From positions 1 to 64,000 of the forward strand of contig NZ_JABBGJ010000014.1 of NCBI RefSeq assembly GCF_012927345.1: DNA of 64,000 nucleotides, written 5' to 3'. The stretch's first letter is position 1. The number at the start of each line of letters is the position of its first letter. The stretch comes from Paraburkholderia polaris. Its GTDB lineage: Bacteria; Pseudomonadota; Gammaproteobacteria; Burkholderiales; Burkholderiaceae. Shown piece after piece: positions 17,834 to 27,237 of the stretch. The notes under the pieces were generated by a model. The model had not been told where the DNA came from and ran no database searches. It saw nothing but the letters and a program-made list of their open reading frames with translations. A program made the translations under genes and the position numbers.

Positions 17834-19068
17834 AAATCCTCCATCTGCTTGCCAGCATCGATCCGCGCGCCGGCGGCCCGGTTGAAGGTGTTCGCCGCAG
17901 CGGCGTGGCGATGCAGGACGCGGGTCACGAGATCGAAGTGGCCACCTGCGATGCCCCCGGCGACGCCTATCTCGCGGCCTTTCCGTTTCCGGTCCATGCG
18001 TTCGGCCCTGTCAACAGCCGCTACAGCTATAGCGCGCAGCTCGCGCCGTGGCTTGCCGCCAACGCGAACCGGTTCGACGCGGTCATCGTGCATGGCTTGT
18101 GGCAGTACCACGGCTTTGCGGCATGGAAAGCGCTGCGCCGAAGCAACGTGCCCTACTACGTGTACGTGCACGGCATGCTCGACCCGTGGTTCAAGCAGGC
18201 GTACCCGCTCAAGCATCTGAAGAAGTGGCTGTACTGGCCGTGGGCCGAATACCGGGTACTGCGCGACGCACGCGCCGTCATCTTTACGACCGAAGAAGAG
18301 CGCACACGCGCGCGTCAATCGTTCTGGCTATACCGGGCACATGAGCGGATCGTGCCGTACGGCACGACCGTGCCACCGCTTGAAGCCGCACCCTTGCGCG
18401 AAGCGTTCCTGCAAGCCGTGCCCGGCCTGCGTGGCAAACGCATCGTGCTGTTTCTCGGCCGCGTGCACGCAAAGAAAGGCTGCGATCTGCTGATCGACGC
18501 GTTCGCGCGCGTCGCCAGCCGCGATCAGTCGTTGCATCTCATGATCGCGGGTCCCGACGAGAGCGGCTGGGTGGCCGATCTGCGCGCCCAGGCTCAGGCG
18601 GCCGGCATCGCACACCGCATCAGTCTGCCGGGCATGCTGCAGGGCGATCTCAAGTGGGGCGCGTTTCATGGAAGCGACGTGTTCGTTCTGCCCTCGCATC
18701 AGGAGAACTTCGGCGTGGCGGTTGCTGAGGCGCTCGGCTGCGGACTGCCGGTGCTAATCTCCGACAAGGTCAACGTGTGGCGCGAGATCGAAGCGGACGG
18801 CGCGGGGATGGTCGCCGCCGACACGGTCGACGGTACGGAAAAAAATCTTGTGCGCTGGCTCGAACTCGACGACACCGCTCGCGCCGACATGCGCGCCCGG
18901 GCGGCCCGCACGTTCGAAGCCCGCTTCCGGATCGAAACCATGGTCAGCGCGTTGACTGCTCTGCTGGAAACGAAGGGTGGTACCGTCGAAACGCGTGAAA
19001 ACACGCTCACCACGCTGCGTGAGGTCACGCAACCAGGCACGCAACCGAGCACTCAACCGAGCCGGTGA
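17830..19068 (+). CDS. GT4-type glycosyltransferase
   Basis: A 412-residue GT-B enzyme. The N-terminal half starts MKILHLLASIDPRAGGPVEGV with the glycine-rich donor loop; VHGMLDPWFKQAYPLKHLKKWLYW is typical of a GT4 subgroup found in EPS clusters. The C-terminal half has IVLFLGRVHAKKGCDLLIDAF and SHQENFGVAVAEALGCGLPV, with both glutamates of the E-x7-E site. A disordered TQPGTQPSTQPSR tail ends the protein. It overlaps the Wzy gene by 4 bp (ATGA), so the two are made together. Sugar specificity is unknown. Confidence 0.88.
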   Translation: MKILHLLASIDPRAGGPVEGVRRSGVAMQDAGHEIEVATCDAPGDAYLAAFPFPVHAFGPVNSRYSYSAQLAPWLAANANRFDAVIVHGLWQYHGFAAWKALRRSNVPYYVYVHGMLDPWFKQAYPLKHLKKWLYWPWAEYRVLRDARAVIFTTEEERTRARQSFWLYRAHERIVPYGTTVPPLEAAPLREAFLQAVPGLRGKRIVLFLGRVHAKKGCDLLIDAFARVASRDQSLHLMIAGPDESGWVADLRAQAQAAGIAHRISLPGMLQGDLKWGAFHGSDVFVLPSHQENFGVAVAEALGCGLPVLISDKVNVWREIEADGAGMVAADTVDGTEKNLVRWLELDDTARADMRARAARTFEARFRIETMVSALTALLETKGGTVETRENTLTTLREVTQPGTQPSTQPSR

Positions 19069-19109
19069 CAGCCCGCCGCCACGCGCGCACCGTCATCCGT
19101 CGTTCTTCT

Positions 19110-20873
19110 TCACTGCTCCTTCATCAACGGTGTCAAGGTCGAGGCTGCGATCGGCAGGGTTTCGACTTGAGGCTGCTGCGTCGGCATCGACATCATGGAA
19201 CTGTTGGCGGCGTCGCCCCGCGTATCGCCGACGATATCCGGCACATCGAGTTGCCGCACCAGGTGCCCCGCGAGACGTAGCGAAAGCGCGGCGATCGTGA
19301 TGGTCGGAAAGTTGGCGCCGACAGTCGGAAACACCGAGCTGCCCGCCACATAGAGATTGCTCATCCCATGCACCTTGCAATCGCGATCGACCACGCCTTC
19401 ACGTGGCGAATCGTGCATGCGCGTGGTGCCCATGTGGTGCCACGTGCCCTCCAGCTTCGCCGGCCAGGGCCGGCCTTCGAGCGGCGTGTCGAGTTCGACG
19501 TCCGCGATACCGGCCATCTGCAACTCCTGCGCAAGCAACGCAAACGTTGTGTCGAAGGTGCGCTGCACCTGCTCGCCCAGCCGCCACTCCACCTTGACGC
19601 GCGGCATGCCGAACCGGTCCCGCTTATCGGCCGACAACGTGACCCGGCTATCGGGATCGGGCACGGCTTCGACGATTGCCTGCAACGTCACGTCGGTGAT
19701 CAGCGCGGGCCATTGCAGGAGCCGCGTCAACCCGTAGCCCACGGTGTGCAACGGGTGCGCGATCATCGTCGCGATATCGGTTTTCAGGCTGCGGCCCGGC
19801 TGGTCCTTCTGCAGCAACGCTTCCTTGCAGTGGATCAGCGCCTCGGACCCTGCGGTGCCTTCACCGTACCAGCGCGAATAGAGCCACACGCGCGAATTCA
19901 GCAGCTTCTCGCGCTCCATCAGCTCCTGTTTCGGTGCGAACTGTGAGGATATCTTCGTGCCGTGCGCAGACACTGCGGCATTCTGATAGTGATACTTGAT
20001 GTCATACAGTTTGTTGCGAGCATTGCCCGGACGAAAGCGCACCTTTCCGCACATCATCCGCGGATGATCCATGAAATAGCGCCCCACCAGATCATTGGCA
20101 TTGCCGAGGCCCGCCGCCTGCACGTTGTTCGAGGCAAGCAGGAGACGCGCGTTCTCGATGCCGCCCGTGGCCAGCACGAAAATCCTGGCGGTCACCGTCA
20201 TCTTGCGTCCACTGATGGTCGCCACCTGGAGCCGCGAAATGGACGTGCCCTGGGCATCAGCGTCGATATTCTGCACATTCGCATGCAGGAACACGCGCAC
20301 CCGCGTCGAACGCGACAGCTCGTCGCGATAAGCCTTGCCGAAACGCACAGGGGGGCTGAACTGCGCGACGGTATCGCGCATATCGCCGGTCGCGAGCGGT
20401 ATGCGGCGCACGTCATGGCGTCCGATCTCGCGCTCCCAGTAGGCAGGGTCGAAATTCAGCGGGCCGAGCTTCAGCAGTTCGTGGGTACGCGCGTAGTACG
20501 GCGCCAGTTCTTCGAGACCGAACGGCCAGCCGCTATGCGGGATCCAGTCGCGCTTCTCGAAGTCCCACGGATCGAGCGGACGGCACCAGCCGCCCCAGCA
20601 GTTGCTGCTGCCGCCGAAGTAGCGGCTACGCGAGCCGTCCGCGAAAGAATAGGGAAGCCCAACGTTCTCGCCGCGATAGAGGTCACGGGTTTCGTCATCA
20701 GGCCCAAAGCCCCCGCTCTCGAGCATGCAGGTGTCGACCCCGGCCCTCGACATCTCCAGCGCAAGCGTAATGCCGGCGACACCTCCGCCGATGATGCAAA
20801 CCGTCGTTTCAATGACCGCGTTGTGTTGAACAGTGCGAGTATCGATAAACATCCCTACTCCCATCTTCTTCAT
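19110..20873 (-). CDS. GMC-family FAD-dependent oxidoreductase
   Basis: 587 residues. The FAD dinucleotide fold is at the N-terminus (VCIIGGGVAGITLALEMSRAG with the trailing LESGG), followed by SRYFGGSSNCWGGWCRPLD, IFVLATGGIENARLLL, DLVGRYFMDHPR, and the GMC C-terminal domain with WHHMGTTRM and NLYVAGSSVFPTVGANFPTITIAALSLRLA. The His in WHHMGT and a C-terminal Asn/His pair form the alcohol-oxidising site in related enzymes; here the second position reads GANFPT. Relatives oxidise sugar or alcohol hydroxyls. Its placement in an EPS locus suggests oxidation of a sugar precursor or residue, but substrate is not known. The first ATG (20873) is kept; ATG at 20852 has a better ribosome site (gggagtaggg). 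Confidence 0.85.
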   Translation of the reverse strand: MKKMGVGMFIDTRTVQHNAVIETTVCIIGGGVAGITLALEMSRAGVDTCMLESGGFGPDDETRDLYRGENVGLPYSFADGSRSRYFGGSSNCWGGWCRPLDPWDFEKRDWIPHSGWPFGLEELAPYYARTHELLKLGPLNFDPAYWEREIGRHDVRRIPLATGDMRDTVAQFSPPVRFGKAYRDELSRSTRVRVFLHANVQNIDADAQGTSISRLQVATISGRKMTVTARIFVLATGGIENARLLLASNNVQAAGLGNANDLVGRYFMDHPRMMCGKVRFRPGNARNKLYDIKYHYQNAAVSAHGTKISSQFAPKQELMEREKLLNSRVWLYSRWYGEGTAGSEALIHCKEALLQKDQPGRSLKTDIATMIAHPLHTVGYGLTRLLQWPALITDVTLQAIVEAVPDPDSRVTLSADKRDRFGMPRVKVEWRLGEQVQRTFDTTFALLAQELQMAGIADVELDTPLEGRPWPAKLEGTWHHMGTTRMHDSPREGVVDRDCKVHGMSNLYVAGSSVFPTVGANFPTITIAALSLRLAGHLVRQLDVPDIVGDTRGDAANSSMMSMPTQQPQVETLPIAASTLTPLMKEQ

Positions 20874-21080
20874 GCATTTCTGAGTGCGTCAATCCGGCTA
20901 CTCATCCAACCGGGGCTGGCAAGCAAACCACGCACACGTCGTTGCCAAACACATCATCGGCGTCGCCGCGGGTGTCGATCAAAGGCATCGATCGACAATC
21001 CCATTGCGGCCGCCGACATTCCGGCTTGTCAACGACCTGGCCTCCTCAGCTTATAAACGCTGCGGTTTTCTATCTGTGCT

Positions 21081-21710
21081 TCAGGTCACGGAATCGAAAC
21101 GGTTCCGGATAAAACGGCATGGATTGCCGCCATACACGCCCTCTGGATCGAGCGAACGATGCACGACTGACAACGGCGTCACCACCGCCGACCGGCCGAT
21201 CGTCACCCCCATCTGCACAACACATTTCGACGTGATCCAGACGCCGTCCTCGATAACGATCGGCGCCACGCGCAGATCCATCGTAGTGCTCATGTCGTGA
21301 GAGCCTGCGCTCAGGAACGTACCCTGAGAAATGCAGACATTCGACCCGATGCGGATCAACGCCTGGTTGTAAATCCAGACGTCGACGCCGAACCAGCAGT
21401 TATTGCCCACTTCCAGATTCCACGGCGACTTCACACGCAATGGATGCACGAAACGGCAACCCGTGCCGACCTTCGCGCCGAACAGACGTAGTAGCGCTAC
21501 CCGGACCGACGAGAGAGGCAGCAGCTTGTTGTTGATCACACAGGCTTCAACGACAAACCAGATGAACTCGATCAGGACACCGCGCTTTGCGCGATAGTTT
21601 CCCTTTCCAGCCTGACTCAGATCGATGACGCGGCCGTTCGCGCGAACGCCTTCGGCTTCGGCTTCCGGCATACGCCCGATTTGCGGATCGTCGGCAACGT
21701 GACCCATCAT
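21081..21710 (-). CDS. WcaF-like hexapeptide-repeat O-acetyltransferase
   Basis: 209 residues with a left-handed β-helix region: VGTGCRFVHPLRVKSPWNLEVGNNCWFG, VDVWIYNQALIRIGSNVCISQGTFL, APIVIEDGVWITSKCVVQMGVTIG. The SAGSHDM segment carries the usual catalytic histidine, and the C-terminal GVYGGNPCRFI matches the cap of the NodL/LacA/WcaF branch. In colanic acid clusters WcaF is a putative O-acetyltransferase of the repeat unit; the same is inferred here. ggag lies just upstream of two tandem ATGs at 21710 and 21707, the second having the better spacing. It is the leading gene of a pair with the GMC oxidoreductase (207-bp gap). Confidence 0.85.
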   Translation of the reverse strand: MMGHVADDPQIGRMPEAEAEGVRANGRVIDLSQAGKGNYRAKRGVLIEFIWFVVEACVINNKLLPLSSVRVALLRLFGAKVGTGCRFVHPLRVKSPWNLEVGNNCWFGVDVWIYNQALIRIGSNVCISQGTFLSAGSHDMSTTMDLRVAPIVIEDGVWITSKCVVQMGVTIGRSAVVTPLSVVHRSLDPEGVYGGNPCRFIRNRFDSVT

Positions 21711-21883
21711 TTTTCTCCGGACCACAAACGGGAATCAACATACCCACACATCGTTCTTACATTATGTTTCGAGTCCTTACTGAACCTGGCTTCATGGCTG
21801 TCCGGGCAAGCGTTTTGGCGGCTACACGCGTACTGGTTGGCGCACGATAGCTCTATTGCGACCGCAACTCCCTGGGGCATACG

Positions 21884-22381
21884 ATGACCATCTCGTTTCG
21901 GCATACAACTACCTCGCTGCTTCTCGCCATCGCTACGTGTGCCGCACCGGCGATCGCGCAGAATGCAGCACCCGCGCCCGCTGCGCCGGCCCTTGCCGCT
22001 ACGGCTGCGACCAGCTACGGCGTCCCCACCGCAGCAGCGCCCGCCAACCCGGGTGCCGCGCATCGCAACAGCGAAGCACAGTTGCTCGGCGCCCCACGCG
22101 AATACGGCTCGCCAGACGCACAGCAAGGCAATACGGCCGACGCCCAGCAGGCAGCGCTGCTCGACGAACAACGCATGACGGTGTTGGGCGGCCAAGGCGC
22201 GCAGCCGGCGGTGGGCAAAGGCCAGCGCAACAAGGCGCAGGCCGCAGCCAACGGCAAGGTACGCGTGGCCGGCCAGCCAGGCGATCCGAATGCGGCCCTG
22301 ATGCCCGAAGGCGCAGCGAAAACCACTTACGCCGATCCGTACGATCCGGGCAAGCACGCCGTCTACAAGTCCCCGTGGTGA
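21884..22381 (+). CDS. Secreted Ala/Gln-rich hypothetical protein
   Basis: 165 residues, not recognised. It has a signal peptide (TTTSLLLAIATCAAPAIAQ), an alanine/proline-rich mature start (APAPAAPALAATAATSYG), and a hydrophilic Gln/Asn/Gly-rich body ending DPYDPGKHAVYKSPW. No cysteine remains after the signal peptide. It is transcribed alone between leftward EPS genes. A periplasmic or extracellular accessory role is possible; compare the other secreted low-complexity protein at 9300. Confidence 0.6.
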   Translation: MTISFRHTTTSLLLAIATCAAPAIAQNAAPAPAAPALAATAATSYGVPTAAAPANPGAAHRNSEAQLLGAPREYGSPDAQQGNTADAQQAALLDEQRMTVLGGQGAQPAVGKGQRNKAQAAANGKVRVAGQPGDPNAALMPEGAAKTTYADPYDPGKHAVYKSPW

Positions 22382-22412
22382 TATCGCATTCATGAGATGG
22401 CCGCGTGCCGGA

Positions 22413-23747
22413 TCAATCCGGCGCGGCTTCCTCCGTGGTAGCTGGCTTTTGCTGCCGGACCGCGGCGGGTGAGGACTTGGGGCCACCGAAATACGGTGCC
22501 TCCACCTTTGCGCGCTTGCCACGTGACTCACGAACCAGCGTCGCGAGCCGTTCCTCGAAGGTGCCAATTGTCGACTCTGGCGATAGCGCGCGCTCCGCAT
22601 AATCGCGTGCGGCCTTGCCGAGCGCCGCGCGGCCTTCGGGATCGCTTGCCAATACCGTGATCGCCGCCGCCAAAGCTTTGACGTCGTCTGGCGGCACGAC
22701 CACGCCGCGCGACGACACCACGTCGTAGAGACCCGTGCCGGGCCGCGCCATGGCTACCACAGCACGCCCGCTTGCGAACATGCCGGTGAGCTTCGAAGGC
22801 ATTACCAGATCCGCGGCATCGCCGCGTTGCGGCAGAACATGGATGTCGGCGAGATTGAGCAGTTCGTTCAGCTGTTCGGCCGGTTGCAGCGGAATGAAAA
22901 CGCAATTCGTCAATCCGGCGCAGCGCTCGAGCAAACTCGCTTTCGCGGCGCCGCTGCCGCAGAAAACGAAGGTGATATCGGCACGCGCGGCAAGCGATGC
23001 CGCCGCATCGGCGAGCGTTTCGATGCCCTGCTTCGCGCCCATGTTGCCCGAGTACAGCACCACCTTGTGGTCAACCGGAATGCTCAGCAGACGCCGGTAG
23101 TCGCTCGCGCGCGAAAGCGGAAAGATGGTCGACACATCGACCCAATTGGGCAGGCACACGACCCGCGAAGGCTCGACCCCCTTGACCACCGCACGCGCAC
23201 TCATCTGCGGCGTAATCGACGACACCGTATCGAAGCGCCGCAGCAGCGTGCTTTCGATCCAACGCGCCACGCGGGCTGCCCGCGTACTTTTCAGAAGTCC
23301 CAGATCGAACGCCGCATCGACCTCGAAGTCCTGAATATGCAGCCAGGCGCTCGTGCGCGCGATACGCGCGAGCGCCAGCGCGCCAGGCGCGCACATCAGG
23401 GTTGGCGCGATCAGCGTCACCGTATCGGGGCGCCACAGCACCTGACGGGCGAGCAGCGGCAACGAGCTCGCCGCAAAGCTCGCCAGATGCAACATCCGCT
23501 TCAGGCCGCTGGGACGTGCCGGCACCCACAGCGGCGCGCGCCAGATCGTCACGCCGTCGCGCATCTCGCGCTGATACCGCCAGGACACATAGCCCGCAGC
23601 AACGTGCCACTCGGGGTAATAGGGTGGCGCGCACACCACGCGAACCTCGTGACCACGGCTGGCCAGAAGCACAGCCATTTCCGCCGTGTACTTCCCCACT
23701 CCTGTCAGTTCAGGCGCGTAATTGAGGCCGTAGATCAGGATCTTCAT
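22413..23747 (-). CDS. wcaI: WcaI-like glycosyltransferase
   Basis: 444 residues. The N-terminus ILIYGLNYAPELTGVGKYTAEM and the block VVCAPPYYPEWHVAAGYVSWRY closely match WcaI, a glycosyltransferase of colanic acid synthesis thought to transfer a fucose or other early residue. The C-terminal GT4 half has VVLYSGNMGAKQGIETLADA and LPQRGDAADLVMPSKLTGMFASGRAVVA. The gene is in a run of seven or more leftward genes that includes fcl, gmd, wzc and wza, so it probably consumes GDP-fucose or GDP-mannose made by the neighbours. The C-terminal ~30 residues are Lys/Pro/Ala-rich and likely disordered. Confidence 0.85.
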   Translation of the reverse strand: MKILIYGLNYAPELTGVGKYTAEMAVLLASRGHEVRVVCAPPYYPEWHVAAGYVSWRYQREMRDGVTIWRAPLWVPARPSGLKRMLHLASFAASSLPLLARQVLWRPDTVTLIAPTLMCAPGALALARIARTSAWLHIQDFEVDAAFDLGLLKSTRAARVARWIESTLLRRFDTVSSITPQMSARAVVKGVEPSRVVCLPNWVDVSTIFPLSRASDYRRLLSIPVDHKVVLYSGNMGAKQGIETLADAAASLAARADITFVFCGSGAAKASLLERCAGLTNCVFIPLQPAEQLNELLNLADIHVLPQRGDAADLVMPSKLTGMFASGRAVVAMARPGTGLYDVVSSRGVVVPPDDVKALAAAITVLASDPEGRAALGKAARDYAERALSPESTIGTFEERLATLVRESRGKRAKVEAPYFGGPKSSPAAVRQQKPATTEEAAPD

Positions 23748-23805
23748 TGTGGCTGCCAGAACGTGTTAGAGCTTATTTGCATGTACGACGGCGCCGCACG
23801 GCGCG

Positions 23806-24948
23806 TCAATCGCTCAGCATCAGCGCGCAGCCACGAGCGATATTGGCGGCGGCAGAAGGCGGATCGAAACGGCGAATCACATCCATGCAACGGCGCGCCG
23901 TGCCGCCCGCGTCGGCGAAAGCCTCCGTCGCCTTGAGCATCGTGCGCTGCAGTCCGGCGACATCGCCCGCCGTGAACGCATAGCCGCTCACGCCGTCGAT
24001 CACCAGCTCCGGCACACAGCCGCAACTCTCGCTGACCACCGCCGGGCAGCCATGCGCAAGCGCCTCGTTGACGACGAGTCCCCACGGCTCGCTGTAGCTC
24101 GGCAGCACCATGCAGGTCGCACCGTAATATTCCCGGGTGAGCGGCTCGTCCTGCAAACTGCCGGCGAAGGTCACCGCGTCGCCCAGTTCGAGGTCAGCCA
24201 CCTTCGCGTGCAGCGCGTCCGCCATCGGCCCCGTGCCGACAATGCGTAACTTCGCCGCTGGAATACGGCGCCGCAAGCCGGCGAACGCCTCGATCAGCGT
24301 GCCGATACCCTTCTCTTCTGAAAGACGGCCGACGTAGAGAAAAATTGGAGCGTTGCCGACGCGTGCCGCAATCCGCTCGACCAGCGCGCGCTCCGGCGAA
24401 AACGATCCAGGCAATGCGGCGGCCTGACACGGCACAAAAATCTTGTCGCGCTTCGCGCCGAGTGACAACAGATACTCGCGGCTGCGCTCGCCGAAACCGA
24501 AATAGCCGTCGCAGAGCGAGAAGAACACGCGCTTCGGAATCGACGTAAGCAGTTTCTTCGGTCGGTCGCGCGCGGTCGAATCGCAGAACACCGCGCGCCG
24601 CTTGCCGGTCACGATGCACGCCGCCAGCATTGCCCAGTATTCCGGACGGTGGTAGCCCGGCAGAACGATCAGATCCGACTTGGTCCGCAACACTTCCCAC
24701 GTGAGCCGCGCGATCATCTTCATCGTCGGCACATCTTCGTAGCAACCGTCGAACAGCTTCTGCATCGGGTAGCGATGGTACGAATAGTCCACATCCGAAA
24801 AGCCGACACGGTCGTGCTCGGTATCCGCAATCTGCACCATCGAGTAGCGAATCGCTCCGGATGACGAAATGTTATGCAAGGCGGAGAACACGACACCTTT
24901 GTGGCGCGACCACACGACGTTGTGGAAGATCGTGACTGACGCTGTCAT
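23806..24948 (-). CDS. GT4-type glycosyltransferase
   Basis: A 380-residue GT-B enzyme. SGYHRPEY-like LPGYHRPEYWAMLAACIVTGKRR lies in the acceptor half and CDSTARDRPKKLLTSIPKRVFF resembles the fucosyl/mannosyl transferases of EPS loci. The donor half has IFLYVGRLSEEKGIGTLIEAF and SYSEPWGLVVNEALAHGCPAVVS with the E-x7-E pair. The ATG at 24948 follows aggagtgg; a frame open upstream to 25044 is not needed. It lies between the WcaI-like gene (58-bp gap) and fcl (114-bp gap) in the same orientation. Confidence 0.86.
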   Translation of the reverse strand: MTASVTIFHNVVWSRHKGVVFSALHNISSSGAIRYSMVQIADTEHDRVGFSDVDYSYHRYPMQKLFDGCYEDVPTMKMIARLTWEVLRTKSDLIVLPGYHRPEYWAMLAACIVTGKRRAVFCDSTARDRPKKLLTSIPKRVFFSLCDGYFGFGERSREYLLSLGAKRDKIFVPCQAAALPGSFSPERALVERIAARVGNAPIFLYVGRLSEEKGIGTLIEAFAGLRRRIPAAKLRIVGTGPMADALHAKVADLELGDAVTFAGSLQDEPLTREYYGATCMVLPSYSEPWGLVVNEALAHGCPAVVSESCGCVPELVIDGVSGYAFTAGDVAGLQRTMLKATEAFADAGGTARRCMDVIRRFDPPSAAANIARGCALMLSD

Positions 24949-25062
24949 TTTTATGCCACTCCTCGAAAAATCGTCCCTGTGTGCGTTGCACGCTATTCGT
25001 GCGCAACGCCTCACGCGCGCCCTCAATTCCGGAACCGAGCTCAACGGCCTTTCAGTGCGCGC

Positions 25063-26022
25063 CTATACCTGCATGGCGGCGGCTGGTGTCGAGCCGGCGT
25101 GTAACTCAACGAATTCCCGATACGTGGACGCGATGCCCTCCTCAAGGCCAATGGTCGCGTGCCAGCCCATTTTCGTAAGCCGCGATACGTCGAGCAGCTT
25201 ACGCGGCGTGCCGTCGGGTTTGGACGCGTCGAACACGAGTTCCCCCTCGAAGCCAGCCACTTTGCAGATGCATTCAGCCAGCTCGCGGATCGACAGGTCT
25301 TCACCCACCCCGACGTTGAACAGGCCTTCTGTCACGTTGTGCTCGAGCACGAAAAGCGTCGCTGCGGCGAGATCGTCGACGTGCAGAAACTCACGGCGCG
25401 GCGTGCCCGAGCCCCACACAGTCAGGGTCGCGGAGCCGTTCACCTTTGCTTCGTGCGCCTTCCTCAGCAGAGCCGGAAAAACATGGCTGCTGTTCAGGTC
25501 GTAGTTGTCGTTGGGACCGTACAGATTGGTCGGCATCAACGAGACGTACTGCGTGTTGTATTCACGGTTGTACGCCTCGCACAATTTGAGACCGGCGATC
25601 TTTGCAATCGCGTAAGCGTCGTTGGTCGGCTCGAGCGGCGAGGTCAACAGATACTCTTCGCGGATCGGCTGCGGACATTGCTTTGGATAAATGCACGACG
25701 AACCGAAAAACACCAGCCGCTCCACCTGCGCGCGATACGCGGCATGGATCACGTTGGTTTCGATCACCAGGTTGTCATAGATGAACTCACCCGGCCGCGA
25801 CGCATTGGCAAGGATGCCGCCCACCCGCGCGGCCGCGAGCAGCACCACGTCGATCTTTTCCCGCTCGAAGAAGCCGTTCACGGCAGCCTGATCCGTGAGG
25901 TCGAGCTCCGCCCTCGAACGCGTGACGAGGTTGTGGTAACCCTCGGCGTTTAGCCGCCGGACCAGCGCGGAGCCGACCATGCCACGGTGGCCCGCGACAA
26001 AGATGCGTGCTTGTTTGTTCAT
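25063..26022 (-). CDS. fcl: GDP-L-fucose synthase
   Basis: 319 residues, the usual length (~320). It performs the 3,5-epimerisation and NADPH-dependent 4-reduction of GDP-4-keto-6-deoxymannose to GDP-L-fucose. Features: NADP Rossmann start [50 protein letters not shown], catalytic YAIAK (Tyr-x3-Lys), and [15 protein letters not shown] followed by [11 protein letters not shown] with the substrate-binding His. It is also called WcaG. gmd ends only 5 bp upstream, so the two successive steps are made from one message. Confidence 0.96.
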   Translation of the reverse strand: MNKQARIFVAGHRGMVGSALVRRLNAEGYHNLVTRSRAELDLTDQAAVNGFFEREKIDVVLLAAARVGGILANASRPGEFIYDNLVIETNVIHAAYRAQVERLVFFGSSCIYPKQCPQPIREEYLLTSPLEPTNDAYAIAKIAGLKLCEAYNREYNTQYVSLMPTNLYGPNDNYDLNSSHVFPALLRKAHEAKVNGSATLTVWGSGTPRREFLHVDDLAAATLFVLEHNVTEGLFNVGVGEDLSIRELAECICKVAGFEGELVFDASKPDGTPRKLLDVSRLTKMGWHATIGLEEGIASTYREFVELHAGSTPAAAMQV

Positions 26023-26027
26023 CGCCG

Positions 26028-27146
26028 TTACTCGTGGTGTTCCAGCGCGGTGAAACCGGCCAGCGTGACAAGCGCGTCACGTCTTGCAATCTGATAGTCC
26101 GCCCGCACCATTTCCTTGACGAGCGCGCTGAACGGCGTGGTTGGTTGCCAGCCGAGCTTCGCATGGGCTTTTGACGGATCGCCCAGCAGCGTCTCGACTT
26201 CGGCGGGCCGGAAGTAGCGCGGATCGACGCGCACGATCACATCCCCGGGCGACATCTTGATTTCGCGCCCTTCCACCTTCTCGACGATGCCGACTTCATC
26301 CACGCCGGTGCCTTCGAAACGCACCGTGACACCCAACTCAGCGGCGGCATGCTGAACAAACTCACGCACGCTGTACTGCACGCCGGTGGCGATGACGTAG
26401 TCCTCCGGCTGCTCCTGTTGCAGCATGCGCCATTGCATCTCCACGTAGTCGCGCGCATGACCCCAGTCGCGCAACGCCGACAGATTGCCGAGATACAAGG
26501 TCTTCTGCATGCCCACCGCAATGCGCGCCATAGCGCGCGTGATCTTGCGCGTCACGAAGGTCTCGCCGCGCACCGGCGATTCGTGGTTGAACAGAATTCC
26601 GTTGCAGGCATAGAGCCCATACGCCTCGCGGTAATTGACCGTGGTCCAGTACGCAAACAGCTTGGCGACCGCATACGGACTGCGCGGATAGAACGGCGTG
26701 GTCTCGGACTGCGGCACCTGCTGCACGAGGCCGTACAGCTCCGAGGTGGAGGCCTGGTAAAAGCGCGTCTTGTGCTGAAGGTCAAGAATCCGGATCGCTT
26801 CGAGAATCCGCAGGGCCCCAAGGCCGTCCGCATTAGCCGTGTATTCCGGCTCCTCGAACGAGACCGCCACGTGGCTCTGCGCCGCGAGGTTGTAGATCTC
26901 GTCGGGTTCCACGCGCTGGATCACGCGCAGGATGCTGGTCGAGTCCGTCAGGTCCGCGTGATGCAGAAAGAGTCGCTGATCCGGATCGTGCGGGTCGCGA
27001 TAGAGATGATCGATCCGGTCCGTATTGAACAGGGATGTTCTGCGTTTGATGCCATGTACGTCGTAATCCTTGCTGAGCAGAAGCTCGGCAAGATACGACC
27101 CGTCCTGTCCAGTGATGCCGGTGATCAACGCGACCTTGCGTTTCAT
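26028..27146 (-). CDS. gmd: GDP-mannose 4,6-dehydratase
   Basis: 372 residues, exactly typical. It converts GDP-D-mannose to GDP-4-keto-6-deoxy-D-mannose. Features: [15 protein letters not shown] (NADP-binding GxxGxxG), [14 protein letters not shown] [26 protein letters not shown] (catalytic Thr/Glu), [12 protein letters not shown] (Tyr-x3-Lys), [19 protein letters not shown], and [21 protein letters not shown]. The ATG at 27146 follows aggtggag; GTG at 27158 is less likely. With fcl and the ManC homologue at 32172, it gives a full route from fructose-6-P (given phosphomannomutase elsewhere) to GDP-fucose. Confidence 0.97.
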   Translation of the reverse strand: MKRKVALITGITGQDGSYLAELLLSKDYDVHGIKRRTSLFNTDRIDHLYRDPHDPDQRLFLHHADLTDSTSILRVIQRVEPDEIYNLAAQSHVAVSFEEPEYTANADGLGALRILEAIRILDLQHKTRFYQASTSELYGLVQQVPQSETTPFYPRSPYAVAKLFAYWTTVNYREAYGLYACNGILFNHESPVRGETFVTRKITRAMARIAVGMQKTLYLGNLSALRDWGHARDYVEMQWRMLQQEQPEDYVIATGVQYSVREFVQHAAAELGVTVRFEGTGVDEVGIVEKVEGREIKMSPGDVIVRVDPRYFRPAEVETLLGDPSKAHAKLGWQPTTPFSALVKEMVRADYQIARRDALVTLAGFTALEHHE

Positions 27147-27237
27147 GGAGTTCTCCACCTAGTTAGCCTTTACGATGCCGGTGCCACAGTACGCTCGAGT
27201 GAGCGGCCCCGTTATGGAGCCGCCGCTGCGTCAGCCC

